Origin: Cryobacterium soli
GTDB lineage: Bacteria; Actinomycetota; Actinomycetes; Actinomycetales; Microbacteriaceae
NCBI RefSeq assembly: GCF_003611035.1
Contig: NZ_CP030033.1
Location: forward strand, 1,178,001 to 1,242,000
Direction: 5' to 3'
DNA length: 64,000 nt
Under the pieces are notes generated by a model that made no database searches, was not told the DNA's origin, and was given only the letters and a program-made list of their open reading frames with translations. The position numbers were made by a program, and so were the translations under genes. The number at the start of each line of letters is the position of its first letter. Position 1 is the first letter of the stretch. Positions 33,296 to 42,155 of the stretch are shown in pieces.

Positions 33296-34786
33296 GTGAC
33301 CTTTACCGAACTCAATATCGACCAGGACATCGTCGACGCCCTGGCCGCCAAGGGCATCCTCGAGCCCTTCCCGATCCAGACCCAGACGATCCCCCTCGCC
33401 CTCAGCGGCCAGGACATCATCGGCCAGGCCAAGACGGGAACCGGTAAGACCCTCGGCTTCGGGCTGCCGCTGATCCAGCGCCTCGGCCTGAACCCCGAGC
33501 CCGGCGTGCAGGCCCTCGTGGTCGTTCCCACCCGCGAACTGTGCGTGCAGGTCAGCGAAGACCTCGAGCTCGCAGCGGGCAACCGCGGCACCACCATCGT
33601 CTCCATCTACGGCGGCAAGGCCTACGAGGGTCAGATCGAGCAGCTCAAGGCCGGCGCGCAGATCGTCGTCGGCACCCCCGGGCGCCTCCTCGACCTGGCC
33701 AGCCAGCGTCTGCTGAGCCTCGCCAATGTGCGCGAGATGGTGCTCGACGAGGCCGACAAGATGCTCGACCTCGGCTTTCTCGCCGACATCGAGAAGCTCT
33801 TCTCGCAGACACCGTCCACCCGTCACACCATGCTCTTCTCGGCCACCATGCCCGGCCCGATCGTGGCCCTCGCCCGCCGGTTCATGACCAAGCCCATCCA
33901 CATCCGCGCGAGCGACCCCGATGAGGGCCTCATGCAGGCCAACATCGAGCACCTGGTCTACCGGGCGCACAACATGGACAAGGACGAGGTCATCGGCCGC
34001 ATCCTGATGGCCGAGGGCCGCGGCAAGACCGTCATCTTCACCCGCACCAAGCGCGCCGCCGCCAAGCTCGTCGAGGAACTCGGCGACCGCGGTTTCAACG
34101 CCACCGCCGTGCACGGCGACCTCAACCAGGAGCAGCGCGAGCGCGCCATGGCCGCGTTCAAGGCCGGCAAGAAGGACATCCTGATCGCCACGGATGTCGC
34201 CGCGCGCGGCATCGACGTCGACGACGTCACCCACGTGATCAACCACACCATCCCCGAGGACGAGAAGGCCTACCTGCACCGCGTGGGCCGCACCGGCCGC
34301 GCCGGCAAGACCGGTATCGCGGTCACCTTCGTGGACTGGGACGACATGCCCAAGTGGACCCTGATCAACAAGGCCCTCGACTTCGGCACCCCGGAGCCGC
34401 AGGAGACCTACTCCTCGTCGCCGCACCTCTACACGGACCTGAACATCCCGGCCGGCTCGAAGGGTCGCCTGCGTGCGACGCCGATCAAGGAGACCGTGCC
34501 GGGCGCCGCCTCCGGTCGTGACGGAGGCCGCGGCGGTCGCAGCGACAGCCGCTCCGGTGGGCGCAGCGACGGCCGTTCGGACGGTCGCTCCGGTGCCGGC
34601 CGCTCCGGCGAGCAGTCCAGCCGTCCGCGCACCCGCGTGGGCACGACCACCAACCCGGATGCCCCCGCCGCCACCCCGGCAGCGGGCACCCACGATGGCG
34701 GCGGTGCCGAGCACCACGACGGCAACAGCGCTCCGCGCCGTCGCAGCCGCACCCGTCGCCGCTCCCCGCAGGCGCCCACGGCGTAA
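33296..34786 (+). CDS. DEAD/DEAH-box RNA helicase (RhlE-like)
   Basis: 496 aa. All motifs are present: Q motif FPIQTQTIP, AKTGTGKT (I), PTRELCVQ (Ia), GTPGRLLD (Ib), VLDEADKMLD (II), FSATM (III), IFTRTKRAA (IV), DVAARGIDVDDV (V) and HRVGRTGRAG (VI). The C-terminal ~110 residues are Arg/Gly/Ser-rich and end in a basic RRRSRTRR patch, an RNA-binding tail. It should remodel RNA in ribosome assembly or mRNA decay. Start is GTG 33296 within an A-rich run with no strong Shine-Dalgarno. A terminator hairpin follows 17 bp after the stop. Confidence 0.92.
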   Translation: MTFTELNIDQDIVDALAAKGILEPFPIQTQTIPLALSGQDIIGQAKTGTGKTLGFGLPLIQRLGLNPEPGVQALVVVPTRELCVQVSEDLELAAGNRGTTIVSIYGGKAYEGQIEQLKAGAQIVVGTPGRLLDLASQRLLSLANVREMVLDEADKMLDLGFLADIEKLFSQTPSTRHTMLFSATMPGPIVALARRFMTKPIHIRASDPDEGLMQANIEHLVYRAHNMDKDEVIGRILMAEGRGKTVIFTRTKRAAAKLVEELGDRGFNATAVHGDLNQEQRERAMAAFKAGKKDILIATDVAARGIDVDDVTHVINHTIPEDEKAYLHRVGRTGRAGKTGIAVTFVDWDDMPKWTLINKALDFGTPEPQETYSSSPHLYTDLNIPAGSKGRLRATPIKETVPGAASGRDGGRGGRSDSRSGGRSDGRSDGRSGAGRSGEQSSRPRTRVGTTTNPDAPAATPAAGTHDGGGAEHHDGNSAPRRRSRTRRRSPQAPTA

Positions 34787-34803
34787 CGCACCCCGAATTG
34801 CCG

Positions 34804-34840
34804 CAAACGGCCCTTTCACCTCGCGTGAAGGGGCCGTTTG
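34804..34840 (+). terminator. Terminator after the DEAD-box helicase
   Basis: 16-bp stem with one mismatch (CAAACGGCCCTTTCAC / GTGAAGGGGCCGTTTG) and a 5-base loop, followed by TCG. A related word TTGCCGCAAA occurs at 34799 and again near 34872. Confidence 0.8.
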
Positions 34841-34937
34841 TCGCATCTCAGCGTGCCCGCCCGCGCTGACTTGCCGCAAAACGCCCCCTCAGCGCCAGGA
34901 ACAGGTCATTAAGCGGCACCTCGCGACTGGTCGGCAC

Positions 34938-34943
34938 TACGCT
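34938..34943 (+). promoter_or_regulatory. -10 hexamer of the leader ORF and lipoprotein
   Basis: TACGCT, six bases (CACACC), then the ATG of a nine-codon ORF at 34950. Confidence 0.45.
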
Positions 34944-34949
34944 CACACC

Positions 34950-34979
34950 ATGGACATCGATGTCACGGCTGAAAGCTGA
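34950..34979 (+). CDS. Predicted nine-residue leader peptide
   Basis: ATG at 34950 encodes MDIDVTAES followed by TGA, three bases before the lipoprotein ATG at 34983. The ATG is exactly six bases after a TANNNT -10 hexamer, so it would be the first codon of a leaderless transcript. The lipoprotein itself has little ribosome site (only GAAAGCTG), so ribosomes probably reach it by terminating on this ORF and reinitiating. This is inferred from spacing alone. Confidence 0.4.
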   Translation: MDIDVTAES

Positions 34980-34982
34980 CTG

Positions 34983-35372
34983 ATGCGCACCTGGGCGCTC
35001 GTCCCGGTTCTCGGCGCCATCGTCCTTCTCGCCGGGTGCAGCGTCTCACCGTTCAACGTGCTGAGCGACGAGCAACGCATCGATCTGCGCGACGGCGCGA
35101 GTGCCTACCAGCAGGAGGTTCTGGCGGACCTCGTCGTCGACGAAGCCGAGTACCGGCAAGCCATGAGCGACTGGCATGGCTGCGTCGCTGCCGCGGGCGC
35201 CGAAGCGTCCGAGATCACCCAGAATGGCCAACAGCTGGGTTTCGAGTACTCCGTCGAGGCCGCCAACGAAGACGCCCTCGCCCTGATCCAGGCCCCGGCG
35301 GACGCTTGTCTGCCGGAGTACTTCGACGTCATCTCCCGGGTATGGGTCTCGCAGGAGACCAAGCTCAGTTGA
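34983..35372 (+). CDS. Small secreted lipoprotein
   Basis: 129 aa. Signal peptide with lipobox LLAGC (Cys at 19), then a mature domain of about 110 residues rich in acidic residues, with two further cysteines (WHGCVAAAG and ADACLPEY) that could form a disulfide. I recognise no family. The 'CxxxAG' context resembles CMSAAGYDW in the secreted protein at 45104. It ends near a long inverted repeat that separates it from the convergent PHP gene. Confidence 0.72.
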   Translation: MRTWALVPVLGAIVLLAGCSVSPFNVLSDEQRIDLRDGASAYQQEVLADLVVDEAEYRQAMSDWHGCVAAAGAEASEITQNGQQLGFEYSVEAANEDALALIQAPADACLPEYFDVISRVWVSQETKLS

Positions 35373-35395
35373 ACAGACGGCTCCGGGCCACCGCC

Positions 35396-35450
35396 GAGTT
35401 GCCAGTTCCGGCCGCTTGAACGTTGCCGAAGGGGCGCCAACTGGCAACTC
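35396..35450. terminator. Inverted repeat between convergent genes
   Basis: Perfect 12-bp arms GAGTTGCCAGTT and AACTGGCAACTC separated by a 31-base GC-rich loop, located between the lipoprotein and the convergent PHP phosphoesterase gene. Probably a bidirectional terminator or REP-like element; no T-tract. Confidence 0.5.
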
Positions 35451-35490
35451 ACCGGGCGGCCCGGTAGGGCGACCCAGTTGGACAGCCGGG

Positions 35491-36363
35491 TTAGGCGGGG
35501 GTGACCGGCGCCGAGCCGCGGCCCTCGGCCACGATGCGCTCCAGAACCTCGGGCGTTGTGGTGTTCTCGCCGAGCCGGTTCGGTTTGCCCTCCCCGTGGT
35601 AGTCGCTGGACCCGGTGATGGCCAGACCGTACTTCTCGGCGAGCATGGTGAGCCGCGCGGTGGCCTCCGGCTTGTTCTCCCGGTGCCGCAGCTCCAACCC
35701 GAACAGGCCGGCGCCCACAAGCGCCGCCAGCCGGCTCTCGGCCATCACGTCGGCGACGCCCCGGGTGGCCGGATGCGCGATCACGGGAACTCCCCCGGCC
35801 GCACGGACGAGCGTCACGGCTCGTAGCGGGTCCGGCGCGTAGTGCGGCTGGTAGTAGCCCGCCTCCCAGTGCAGGATGCCCGCGAACGCCTCGCTGCGGG
35901 TGAGCGCGAGGCCGTTGGCCACGAGGGCGTCCGCGATGTGCGGCCGTCCCACGGTTCCGCCGGTGGTGGTCTGGGCGAGCACGTCGTCCCAGGTGATCTC
36001 GTAGTCGGCGCCGATCCGGGCCACCATCTGCTCCGCCCGCGTGAGCCTGGCCTTGCGGATGTGCGCGGTCTCCGCGACGATCCCGGCATCCGACGGATCG
36101 AAGAGGTAGGCGAGCAGGTGGATGCTCGCGTGCCCGACGCGGGTGCTGAACTCCATGCCAGGGATCAGGGTGATCCCCGCGGTCCGGGCCGCCACCGAGG
36201 CCTCCGACCAGCCGGCCGTGGAGTCATGGTCGGTGAGTGCCACAGTGCCCAGTCCCGCTGCCGCGGCGGCGCGCACGAGCTGCGACGGGGTCTCGGTGCC
36301 GTCGGAGACGCTGGAGTGGGTGTGCAGGTCGATCGGACCCGTGGAACGCCGTTCGACTGCCAT
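35491..36363 (-). CDS. PHP-domain metal-dependent phosphoesterase
   Basis: 290 aa. The PHP fold has IDLHTHSSVSDGT (metal-binding HTH), LTDHD, GMEFST and near the C-terminus ITGSSDYHGEGKP with the last metal ligands. It matches YciV/TrpH-like enzymes (RNase AM or 3',5'-nucleotidase activity in characterised relatives). It is complete, with no polymerase domain. The start has TAGCAT six bases upstream; the spacer GGGGGA could also act as a ribosome site. It is divergent from the EEP-family gene across 55 bp. Confidence 0.88.
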   Translation of the reverse strand: MAVERRSTGPIDLHTHSSVSDGTETPSQLVRAAAAAGLGTVALTDHDSTAGWSEASVAARTAGITLIPGMEFSTRVGHASIHLLAYLFDPSDAGIVAETAHIRKARLTRAEQMVARIGADYEITWDDVLAQTTTGGTVGRPHIADALVANGLALTRSEAFAGILHWEAGYYQPHYAPDPLRAVTLVRAAGGVPVIAHPATRGVADVMAESRLAALVGAGLFGLELRHRENKPEATARLTMLAEKYGLAITGSSDYHGEGKPNRLGENTTTPEVLERIVAEGRGSAPVTPA

Positions 36364-36369
36364 TCCCCC

Positions 36370-36375
36370 ATGCTA
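36370..36375 (-). promoter_or_regulatory. -10 hexamer, leaderless start of the PHP gene
   Basis: TAGCAT, six bases (GGGGGA), ATG at 36363. Confidence 0.5.
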
Positions 36376-36418
36376 GTTGGCCGCGGAATCCAGCCTGGTC
36401 GCTTACAGTGACTCATCT

Positions 36419-37510
36419 ATGTTCTCTTTCCTCTTCCGCACCCTGATCGTCGTCGCGGCACTGATGTGCCTCACCGTCCTGGCGTGGCCGCAGCTCTTCG
36501 GCCTGCAGAACACCTGGGTGGTGGCGCACGCGGTTTCTCTGCGCGGCCTCGCCGTGGTGGTGGCCGCCGCACTGCTGGCACTGCTGGCGATTGTGTTCCT
36601 TCTCGGGCGGTCCTTCCGCGGTACGACGGCAGTTCTCATGGTGTTCCTTGCGCTGTTCGGCGCGGTCAACGTGGGCGTCCTGCTGCACCGGGGTGCGGCA
36701 TCCGCCCTGCCCGCCCCGGCGCGGGCCGCGGATGCGCCGGCCGACGCTCCGGCCGACACCGGCACCGAGGCGACGGCGTCGATCACCGTGCTGAGCTGGA
36801 ACACCCTCGGGGACGCGCCGGGCGCCGACGCCATCGCCGCGCTCGCCCTGGCGGAACAGGCCGACGTGGTCACCCTGCCCGAGACCACGGAGGAGACCGG
36901 GGTGCTGATCGCGGAGGCCATGCGCGCCGCCGGCCGGCCCATGTGGGTGCACACGGTGTCGTTCGACCTCATCTCCAAGGCCAGGTCGACGACCCTACTG
37001 ATCAGCCCGGACCTCGGCGACTACGCGGTCACGTCCGCGGAGGGATCCGGACCGCCCGGCAACACCAATGTGCTGCCCACTGTGGTGGCGGAGCCCGTCG
37101 ACGGCAGCGGCCCCACGATCGTGGCCGTGCACGCCGTCGCGCCGATCCAGTGGGAGATGACCAACTGGCGCTCCGACCTGGACTGGCTGGCCGAACAGTG
37201 CGACGGCGCCGGCTCCGGCGCGAACGGCGTGATCATGGCCGGCGACTTCAACGCCACCCTCGACCACTTCGCCGGCCGGGCCGATGCCGAGGGCGCCGCT
37301 CTCGGATCCTGCCGGGATGCTGCGCTGACCGCCGGCTCCGCCGGCGTGGGCACCTGGCCCGCCTGGGCGCCCACCCTGCTCGGCTCCCCCATCGATCATG
37401 TGCTGGCCACGGCCAACTGGCAGGTCGATGCCATGAGCGTGATCCAGACCGAAGACGCCGCCGGCAGCGACCACCGGCCGGTCGTCGCGACGCTCTCCCC
37501 CGCGGGCTGA
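36419..37510 (+). CDS. Membrane-anchored endonuclease/exonuclease/phosphatase family protein
   Basis: 363 aa. Three N-terminal membrane segments (about 3-22, 35-58, 65-85) are followed by a linker and an EEP domain: ITVLSWNTLG (Asn), TLPETTEETG (catalytic Glu), IVAVHAVAP, IMAGDFNATLDH (Asp/Asn pair), GSPIDHVLA and GSDHRPVVATL (Asp-His). All catalytic positions are intact, so an extracytoplasmic phosphodiesterase or DNase activity is likely. Start is ATG 36419; there is no Shine-Dalgarno, but TACAGT lies at 36404-36409, predicting a very short leader. Confidence 0.82.
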   Translation: MFSFLFRTLIVVAALMCLTVLAWPQLFGLQNTWVVAHAVSLRGLAVVVAAALLALLAIVFLLGRSFRGTTAVLMVFLALFGAVNVGVLLHRGAASALPAPARAADAPADAPADTGTEATASITVLSWNTLGDAPGADAIAALALAEQADVVTLPETTEETGVLIAEAMRAAGRPMWVHTVSFDLISKARSTTLLISPDLGDYAVTSAEGSGPPGNTNVLPTVVAEPVDGSGPTIVAVHAVAPIQWEMTNWRSDLDWLAEQCDGAGSGANGVIMAGDFNATLDHFAGRADAEGAALGSCRDAALTAGSAGVGTWPAWAPTLLGSPIDHVLATANWQVDAMSVIQTEDAAGSDHRPVVATLSPAG

Positions 37511-37576
37511 CCCTGGCCGACCTGCCCCGACCCGGCCCTCGCGCATCCGGTGCGGTACGGGTGGGAGAATGGGGGC

Positions 37577-39118
37577 ATGGCTGATTCCACCGACACCGCA
37601 CCTGCCCCCGCCGCCCGCTCGAACGAGAACCGGTCGACCACGCCCGGCTCGGAAGGGTTCAAGGAGTTCATCTCCAGCGGCTGGGCCGAGCGCACCGATG
37701 AGCTGCCGCCGGCCCGCGAGCAGGCGCCGTTCGCCGCCGCCCGGCGCGAGCGGGTCTCCAAGCTCTACCCGGGTCAGCGCCTGATCGTTCCGGCCGGCCG
37801 GCTCAAGCAGCGCGCCAACGACACCGACTACGCGTTCCGCGCGCACTCCGCCTTCGCCCACCTCACCGGGTGGGGCAGCGACTCCGAGCCCGGTGCCGTG
37901 CTCGTCTTCGAGCCCACCGCCACAGGCCACGAGGCCACGGTGTACTTCCGGGAGCGTGCCGGCCGCGACTCCGACGAGTTCTACGCCAACTCCGAGATCG
38001 GCGAGTTCTGGATCGGCCCGCGGCCCTCCATCGCCCAGGTCGCCAGCGACCTCGCCGTCACGGTGCGCGGTATCGACGACTTCGCCGCGGTTCTCGGCCG
38101 GGTCGACAGCGAGACCCTGCTCGTGCGCGAGGCCGACCCGTTCCTCACCGGCCAGGTCGACGACGCCCGCCTCCGCAACTCCGCCGAGCGGATGCTCACG
38201 GCCAACGCGTCCGACGCCCCGTTCAGCATCGAGATCAACAGCGAACACGACGCCGATGCCATCCTCGCCCGCGACCTGTCCGAACTACGCCTGGTCAAGG
38301 ACGCTTACGAGATCGGCCAGATGCGCCTCGCCGTGGCGGCCACCGCCCGCGGCTTCGAGGACGTCATCCGCGACCTGCCCCGCTCCAGCGCCCACGAGCG
38401 CGGCGAGCGCCTGGTGGAGGGCGTCTTCAACACCCGCGCCCGTGTGGACGGCAACACCGTCGGCTACGACACCATCGCCGCTTCCGGCCCGCACGCCTGC
38501 ATTCTGCACTGGACCCGCAACGACGGCCCCGTCGTGCCGGGCGATGTGATGCTGCTCGACGCGGGCGTCGAGGTGGACAGCTACTACACCGCCGACATCA
38601 CCCGCACCCTGCCGGTCACCGGCACCTTCACGGATGTGCAGCGCCGCGTCTACGATGCCGTGCGCGAGGCCGCCGACGCGGCCTTCCTGGTCGCCAAGCC
38701 GGGCGCCGTCTTCCGGGAGGTGCACGCGGCCGCGATGGCCGTGATCGCCCGGCACACCGCCGACTGGGGCATGCTGCCGGTCACCGCCGAGGAGGCGCTG
38801 CAGCCGGAGAACGGCCAGCACCGCCGCTACATGGTGCACGGCACCAGCCACCACCTCGGCCTCGACGTGCACGACTGCGCCCAGGCCCGCCGCGACATGT
38901 ACATCGACGGCGTGATCGAGCCCGGCATGGTCTTCACCATCGAGCCCGGCCTGTACTTCCAGCTCGACGACCTCACTGTGCCCGCCGAGTACCGCGGCAT
39001 CGGTGTGCGTATCGAAGACGACATCCTGGTCACCGAGACCGGCGCCGAGAACCTCTCGGCCGGCATCCCGCGGGACTCCGCAGCGGTCGAGGCCTGGATG
39101 GCCGCCCTGCAGGCCTAA
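37577..39118 (+). CDS. pepP: Xaa-Pro aminopeptidase (aminopeptidase P)
   Basis: 513 aa. An AMP_N domain (about 55-190) precedes a pita-bread metallopeptidase domain. The dimetal ligands are visible in MLLDAGVEVDSYYTADITRT (two Asp), MVHGTSHHLGLDVHD (His), GMVFTIEPGLY (Glu) and GVRIEDDILVT (Glu). It should remove N-terminal residues before proline from peptides in the cytoplasm. Start ATG 37577 lies after GAGAAT-GGGGGC, a variant of the -10/6-base pattern that can equally act as a G-rich ribosome site. A strong hairpin lies 22 bp downstream. Confidence 0.92.
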   Translation: MADSTDTAPAPAARSNENRSTTPGSEGFKEFISSGWAERTDELPPAREQAPFAAARRERVSKLYPGQRLIVPAGRLKQRANDTDYAFRAHSAFAHLTGWGSDSEPGAVLVFEPTATGHEATVYFRERAGRDSDEFYANSEIGEFWIGPRPSIAQVASDLAVTVRGIDDFAAVLGRVDSETLLVREADPFLTGQVDDARLRNSAERMLTANASDAPFSIEINSEHDADAILARDLSELRLVKDAYEIGQMRLAVAATARGFEDVIRDLPRSSAHERGERLVEGVFNTRARVDGNTVGYDTIAASGPHACILHWTRNDGPVVPGDVMLLDAGVEVDSYYTADITRTLPVTGTFTDVQRRVYDAVREAADAAFLVAKPGAVFREVHAAAMAVIARHTADWGMLPVTAEEALQPENGQHRRYMVHGTSHHLGLDVHDCAQARRDMYIDGVIEPGMVFTIEPGLYFQLDDLTVPAEYRGIGVRIEDDILVTETGAENLSAGIPRDSAAVEAWMAALQA

Positions 39119-39140
39119 CCACCCGCAACTGTTCCCCGTC

Positions 39141-39178
39141 CGGACTTCTGCGCCCGGTACGCCGGGCGCAGATGTCCG
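39141..39178. terminator. Hairpin between convergent pepP and stress-protein genes
   Basis: 17-bp arms with one mismatch (core TCTGCGCCCGG / CCGGGCGCAGA) and a TACG tetraloop. There is no T-tract. Placed to end both transcripts. Confidence 0.65.
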
Positions 39179-39294
39179 CTTCGGGCACACTCGGGCTGAG
39201 CACACACGCGACGCAACGCCGAGCGGCTGTGGCAGCGCGGAATGTGGGGTCGGCTCGGCTCTCTGCAGCTGGCGCTCGGCTACAGCGCGGCTGC

Positions 39295-40032
39295 TTAGCG
39301 GGCGGGGTCGACCGGGCCGGAAACCGGGGGCTCGGCCACGGGCGGCGGTCCGGCGGCCGGCGGGGCCGACACGGGAGGCGCCGGCTGACCGTACGCGGGC
39401 GGCGCGGTGGGCTGCTCGGTCGGCCCGGTCTCGCCGTATGCGGGCGGCTGGTTCGACGGCGGAGTCGGTCCGCCGGCAGCGGGCGGCTCCGGGGCCGAGC
39501 GCGGCGGGTCGGACGGGTGCGGAGCCGCGGCAGCGGCGGGCTCGGCCTGGCCGGCCAGCAGGTTGCGGGCCTTGTTGAGCAGTTCGACGTTCACGATCAC
39601 CTGGTAGTTGCCGGCGATCACCTGCATGGTCGAGGTGAAGTCCTTGCGGCGGCGGTTGAGCGCGTAGCTCACCAGCCCGAACAGCATGCCGAACCCGGCG
39701 CCCATGAGCACGGCCGCGAACACGAACGGCAGGCCGGCGCCATCCGGCGAGAAGATGAAGAACAGCAGCCCGAAGAACACCCCGAGCCAGGCTCCGGATG
39801 CCGCCCCGGCCAGTGCGACCCGGCTCCAGGTGAGCTTGCCGGTCACCCGTTCAACGGTCTTGAGGTCGTTGCCCACGATGGAGAGCTGCTTCACGGGGAA
39901 GTCGGCCTTGGCGAGAACGTCCACGGCCAGCTGGGCCTCGTTGTAGGTCTCGTACGTCGCCACGACCTCGCCCTTGGGCAGGACCGGATACAGTGCGGCG
40001 GCGCGGCCGCCGAAGGGGCTCTGAGAGGACAT
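39295..40032 (-). CDS. General stress protein 17M-like membrane protein
   Basis: 245 aa. The N-terminal YflT/17M-like domain (VVATYETYNEAQLAVDVLAKADFPVKQ is the characteristic opening, seen here in two blocks around ETYNEAQLAV and FPVKQLSIVG) is followed by two membrane segments near 65-115 and a cytoplasmic block. The last ~90 residues are Pro/Ala/Gly-rich (APPAYG repeats) and probably disordered. The role is unknown; relatives are stress-induced. Start ATG 40032 is preceded by GGGGG and AAGAAT. It sits convergent to pepP and divergent from the MgtE-N gene, as in other actinobacteria. Confidence 0.8.
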   Translation of the reverse strand: MSSQSPFGGRAAALYPVLPKGEVVATYETYNEAQLAVDVLAKADFPVKQLSIVGNDLKTVERVTGKLTWSRVALAGAASGAWLGVFFGLLFFIFSPDGAGLPFVFAAVLMGAGFGMLFGLVSYALNRRRKDFTSTMQVIAGNYQVIVNVELLNKARNLLAGQAEPAAAAAPHPSDPPRSAPEPPAAGGPTPPSNQPPAYGETGPTEQPTAPPAYGQPAPPVSAPPAAGPPPVAEPPVSGPVDPAR

Positions 40033-40189
40033 GCCCCCATTCTTCCACGATCCGCCCGGATACCAGCAGGGGCCGCTGTGCATCCAGTGGGAGAATGCCC
40101 CGATGAGGGCTCCAACACCGGCCACACGCCGGCCGTCGACTGCAGTTGACGCAGCGCGGTGCCACGGGTGCCGTGCGGCGCGCACAAGC

Positions 40190-40195
40190 TAAGTT
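40190..40195 (+). promoter_or_regulatory. -10 hexamer, leaderless start of the MgtE-N/CBS operon
   Basis: TAAGTT, six bases (AGAGGT), then the GTG at 40202. Confidence 0.5.
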
Positions 40196-40201
40196 AGAGG
40201 T

Positions 40202-41533
40202 GTGGCAAACACCAGAGTCTTCGTCGCCCGACTGGCCGGGTGCAACGTCTTCGACCCCGCGGGCGACCGCGTGGGCAAGGTCCGCGACGTGCTGGTGGTC
40301 TACCGAAAAGACGACCCGCCCCGCGTGGTCGGCCTGATCGTCGAAATCCCCGGCAAACGCCGGGTGTTCGTCTCGATCGGCCGGGTCACCAGCATCGGCA
40401 GCGGCCAGATCATCACCACAGGCCTGATCAACGTGCGCCGCTTCGAGCAGCGCGGCGGTGAGGTGCGAGTGATCGCCGAGATGCTCGGCCGCCGGGTCGC
40501 GTTCAACGACGGCTCGGGCGAGGCCACCATCGAAGACGTCGCGATCGAGGAGTCCGCCCAGGGCGACTGGGCGATCAGCCAATTGTTCGTGCGCCGCCCC
40601 AAGGCCAGCTCGTCACTGTTCGCCAAGGGCGCTACGGCCTTCGCCAACTGGGACGAGGTCTACGAGAAGGTCACCGCGGGCGAGTCCCAGTCGGCCGAGC
40701 AGCTCATCGCCACCTACTCGGACATGAAGCCCGCCGACCTCGCGAACACCCTGCTCGACCTACCCAGGCAGCGCATGTTCGAGGTGGCCGAGGAGCTGCC
40801 CGACGGCCGGCTGGCCGACGTGCTCGAGGAGATGCCCGAGAGCGAGCAGGTGGGCATCCTCACCCGCCTCGGCGACTCGCGCGCCGCCGAGGTGCTCGAC
40901 CACATGCAGCCCGACGACGCCGCCGACCTCATCGCCCAACTGCCGGAGGAGCGCGGCGAGCAGCTGCTCGACCTGATGGAGCCAGAGGAAGCCGACGACG
41001 TGCGGTTCCTGCTCTCCTACGCCCCGGACACCGCCGGCGGTCTGATGACCACCGAACCGATCATCGTCTCGGCCGACGCCACCGTGGCCGAGGGCCTCGC
41101 ACTCATCCGCCGGCACGACCTGGCGCCCGCGCTGGGCGCCGCGATCTGCGTCACCTTGCCGCCCTACGAGCCGCCCACCGGCCGGTTCCTGGGCATGGTG
41201 CACTTCCAACGGATGCTGCGCTACCCGCCGCACGAACGCCTCGGCACGCTGCTCGACCTGGGTCTGGAGCCCGTCACCGCGGACACCTCGGCCGCCGAGG
41301 TCACCCGCATCCTGGCCAGCTACGACCTGGTCTCCGTTCCGGTCGTCGACGACAACCACCGACTCGTCGGGGTGGTGACGATTGATGACGTGCTCGACTA
41401 CCTGCTGCCGGACGACTGGCGAAGTCACGACGGCAACGACGAGGTGCGTAAACGTGCCACGGCCAGAACCCAGCTGATGACAGGCAGTATCCCGCTACCC
41501 GGTGGACGGAGGCACGACAATGGCACGAGCTAA
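40202..41533 (+). CDS. PRC-barrel / MgtE-N / CBS-domain protein without a transport domain
   Basis: 443 aa. Order: an N-terminal PRC-barrel-like segment (GCNVFDPAGDRVGKVRDVLVV), an MgtE intracellular N domain of acidic helical repeats (PADLANTLLDLP, LADVLEEMPESEQ, AADLIAQLPEE), then a CBS pair (GGLMTTEPIIVSADATV and YDLVSVPVVDDNHRLVGVVTIDDV). The membrane domain of MgtE magnesium channels is absent, so it is a soluble regulator or sensor and not a transporter. DUF1003 and Mrp genes follow with overlaps, giving a three-gene operon. GTG start with leaderless spacing. Confidence 0.85.
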   Translation: MANTRVFVARLAGCNVFDPAGDRVGKVRDVLVVYRKDDPPRVVGLIVEIPGKRRVFVSIGRVTSIGSGQIITTGLINVRRFEQRGGEVRVIAEMLGRRVAFNDGSGEATIEDVAIEESAQGDWAISQLFVRRPKASSSLFAKGATAFANWDEVYEKVTAGESQSAEQLIATYSDMKPADLANTLLDLPRQRMFEVAEELPDGRLADVLEEMPESEQVGILTRLGDSRAAEVLDHMQPDDAADLIAQLPEERGEQLLDLMEPEEADDVRFLLSYAPDTAGGLMTTEPIIVSADATVAEGLALIRRHDLAPALGAAICVTLPPYEPPTGRFLGMVHFQRMLRYPPHERLGTLLDLGLEPVTADTSAAEVTRILASYDLVSVPVVDDNHRLVGVVTIDDVLDYLLPDDWRSHDGNDEVRKRATARTQLMTGSIPLPGGRRHDNGTS

Positions 41534-42155
41534 CAAGTCGGAGCTCCGCCTCGACACGCCCAAGGGCCTGCGCACCACCAACCTGGTCGGGCGCAAGCGC
41601 AACGGACGCAGCAACGACAGGTTCGGCCGGCTCACTGAGGCGATCGCCCGCGGCATGGGCACCCCCTGGTTCCTGCTGGGCCTGACCCTCTTCACGGTCT
41701 TCTGGATCAGCTGGAACACGCTCTCCCCGATCAGCCTGCGCTTCGACTCGATCGAGCTCGGCTTCATCGCGCTCACCCTGGTGCTCTCACTGCAGGCGTC
41801 GTACGCCGCTCCGCTGATCCTGCTCGCGCAGAACCGGCAGGACGACCGCGACCGGGTGCAGTTCGAGCAGGACCGGCAGCGCGCCGAACGCAACCTGGCC
41901 GACACCGAGTACCTCGCCCGTGAGGTCGTGGCCCTCCGCCTGGGCATGAAGGACCTCGCCTCCAAGGACTTCCTCCGCGCGGAACTGCGCGCCATGCTCG
42001 ACAACCTCGACCAGCGTGACGAGCAGGCGCGCCGCGAAAGCGAGGCCGCCCGCGACCGCGAGAGCCGCGAGTTGGAGAGCCGGGAACGCGAGGGCAGCAT
42101 CAGCCGTGCCGCCGCCGATCGCCGCAGCGCCCAGGAGGCGCACCCGATTGACTGA
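41520..42155 (+). CDS. DUF1003 family membrane protein
   Basis: 211 aa. Two membrane segments at about 50-100 (TPWFLLGLTLFTVFWISWN and LGFIALTLVLSLQASYAAPL) followed by NRQDDRDR, the DUF1003 hallmark. The C-terminal ~90 residues are a charged coiled coil (Arg/Glu-rich). Function unknown. Start ATG 41520 has GGAGG 8 bases upstream, inside the preceding gene (14-bp overlap). The downstream mrp start overlaps its last 8 bp. Confidence 0.88.
   Translation: MARANKSELRLDTPKGLRTTNLVGRKRNGRSNDRFGRLTEAIARGMGTPWFLLGLTLFTVFWISWNTLSPISLRFDSIELGFIALTLVLSLQASYAAPLILLAQNRQDDRDRVQFEQDRQRAERNLADTEYLAREVVALRLGMKDLASKDFLRAELRAMLDNLDQRDEQARRESEAARDRESRELESREREGSISRAAADRRSAQEAHPID

Noticed and set aside
40092..40201. 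Possible small gene starting ATG 40102 after GAGAAT-GCCCCG
   Set aside because: The spacing resembles other starts, but the short frame has no coding character and runs into the MgtE-N promoter.
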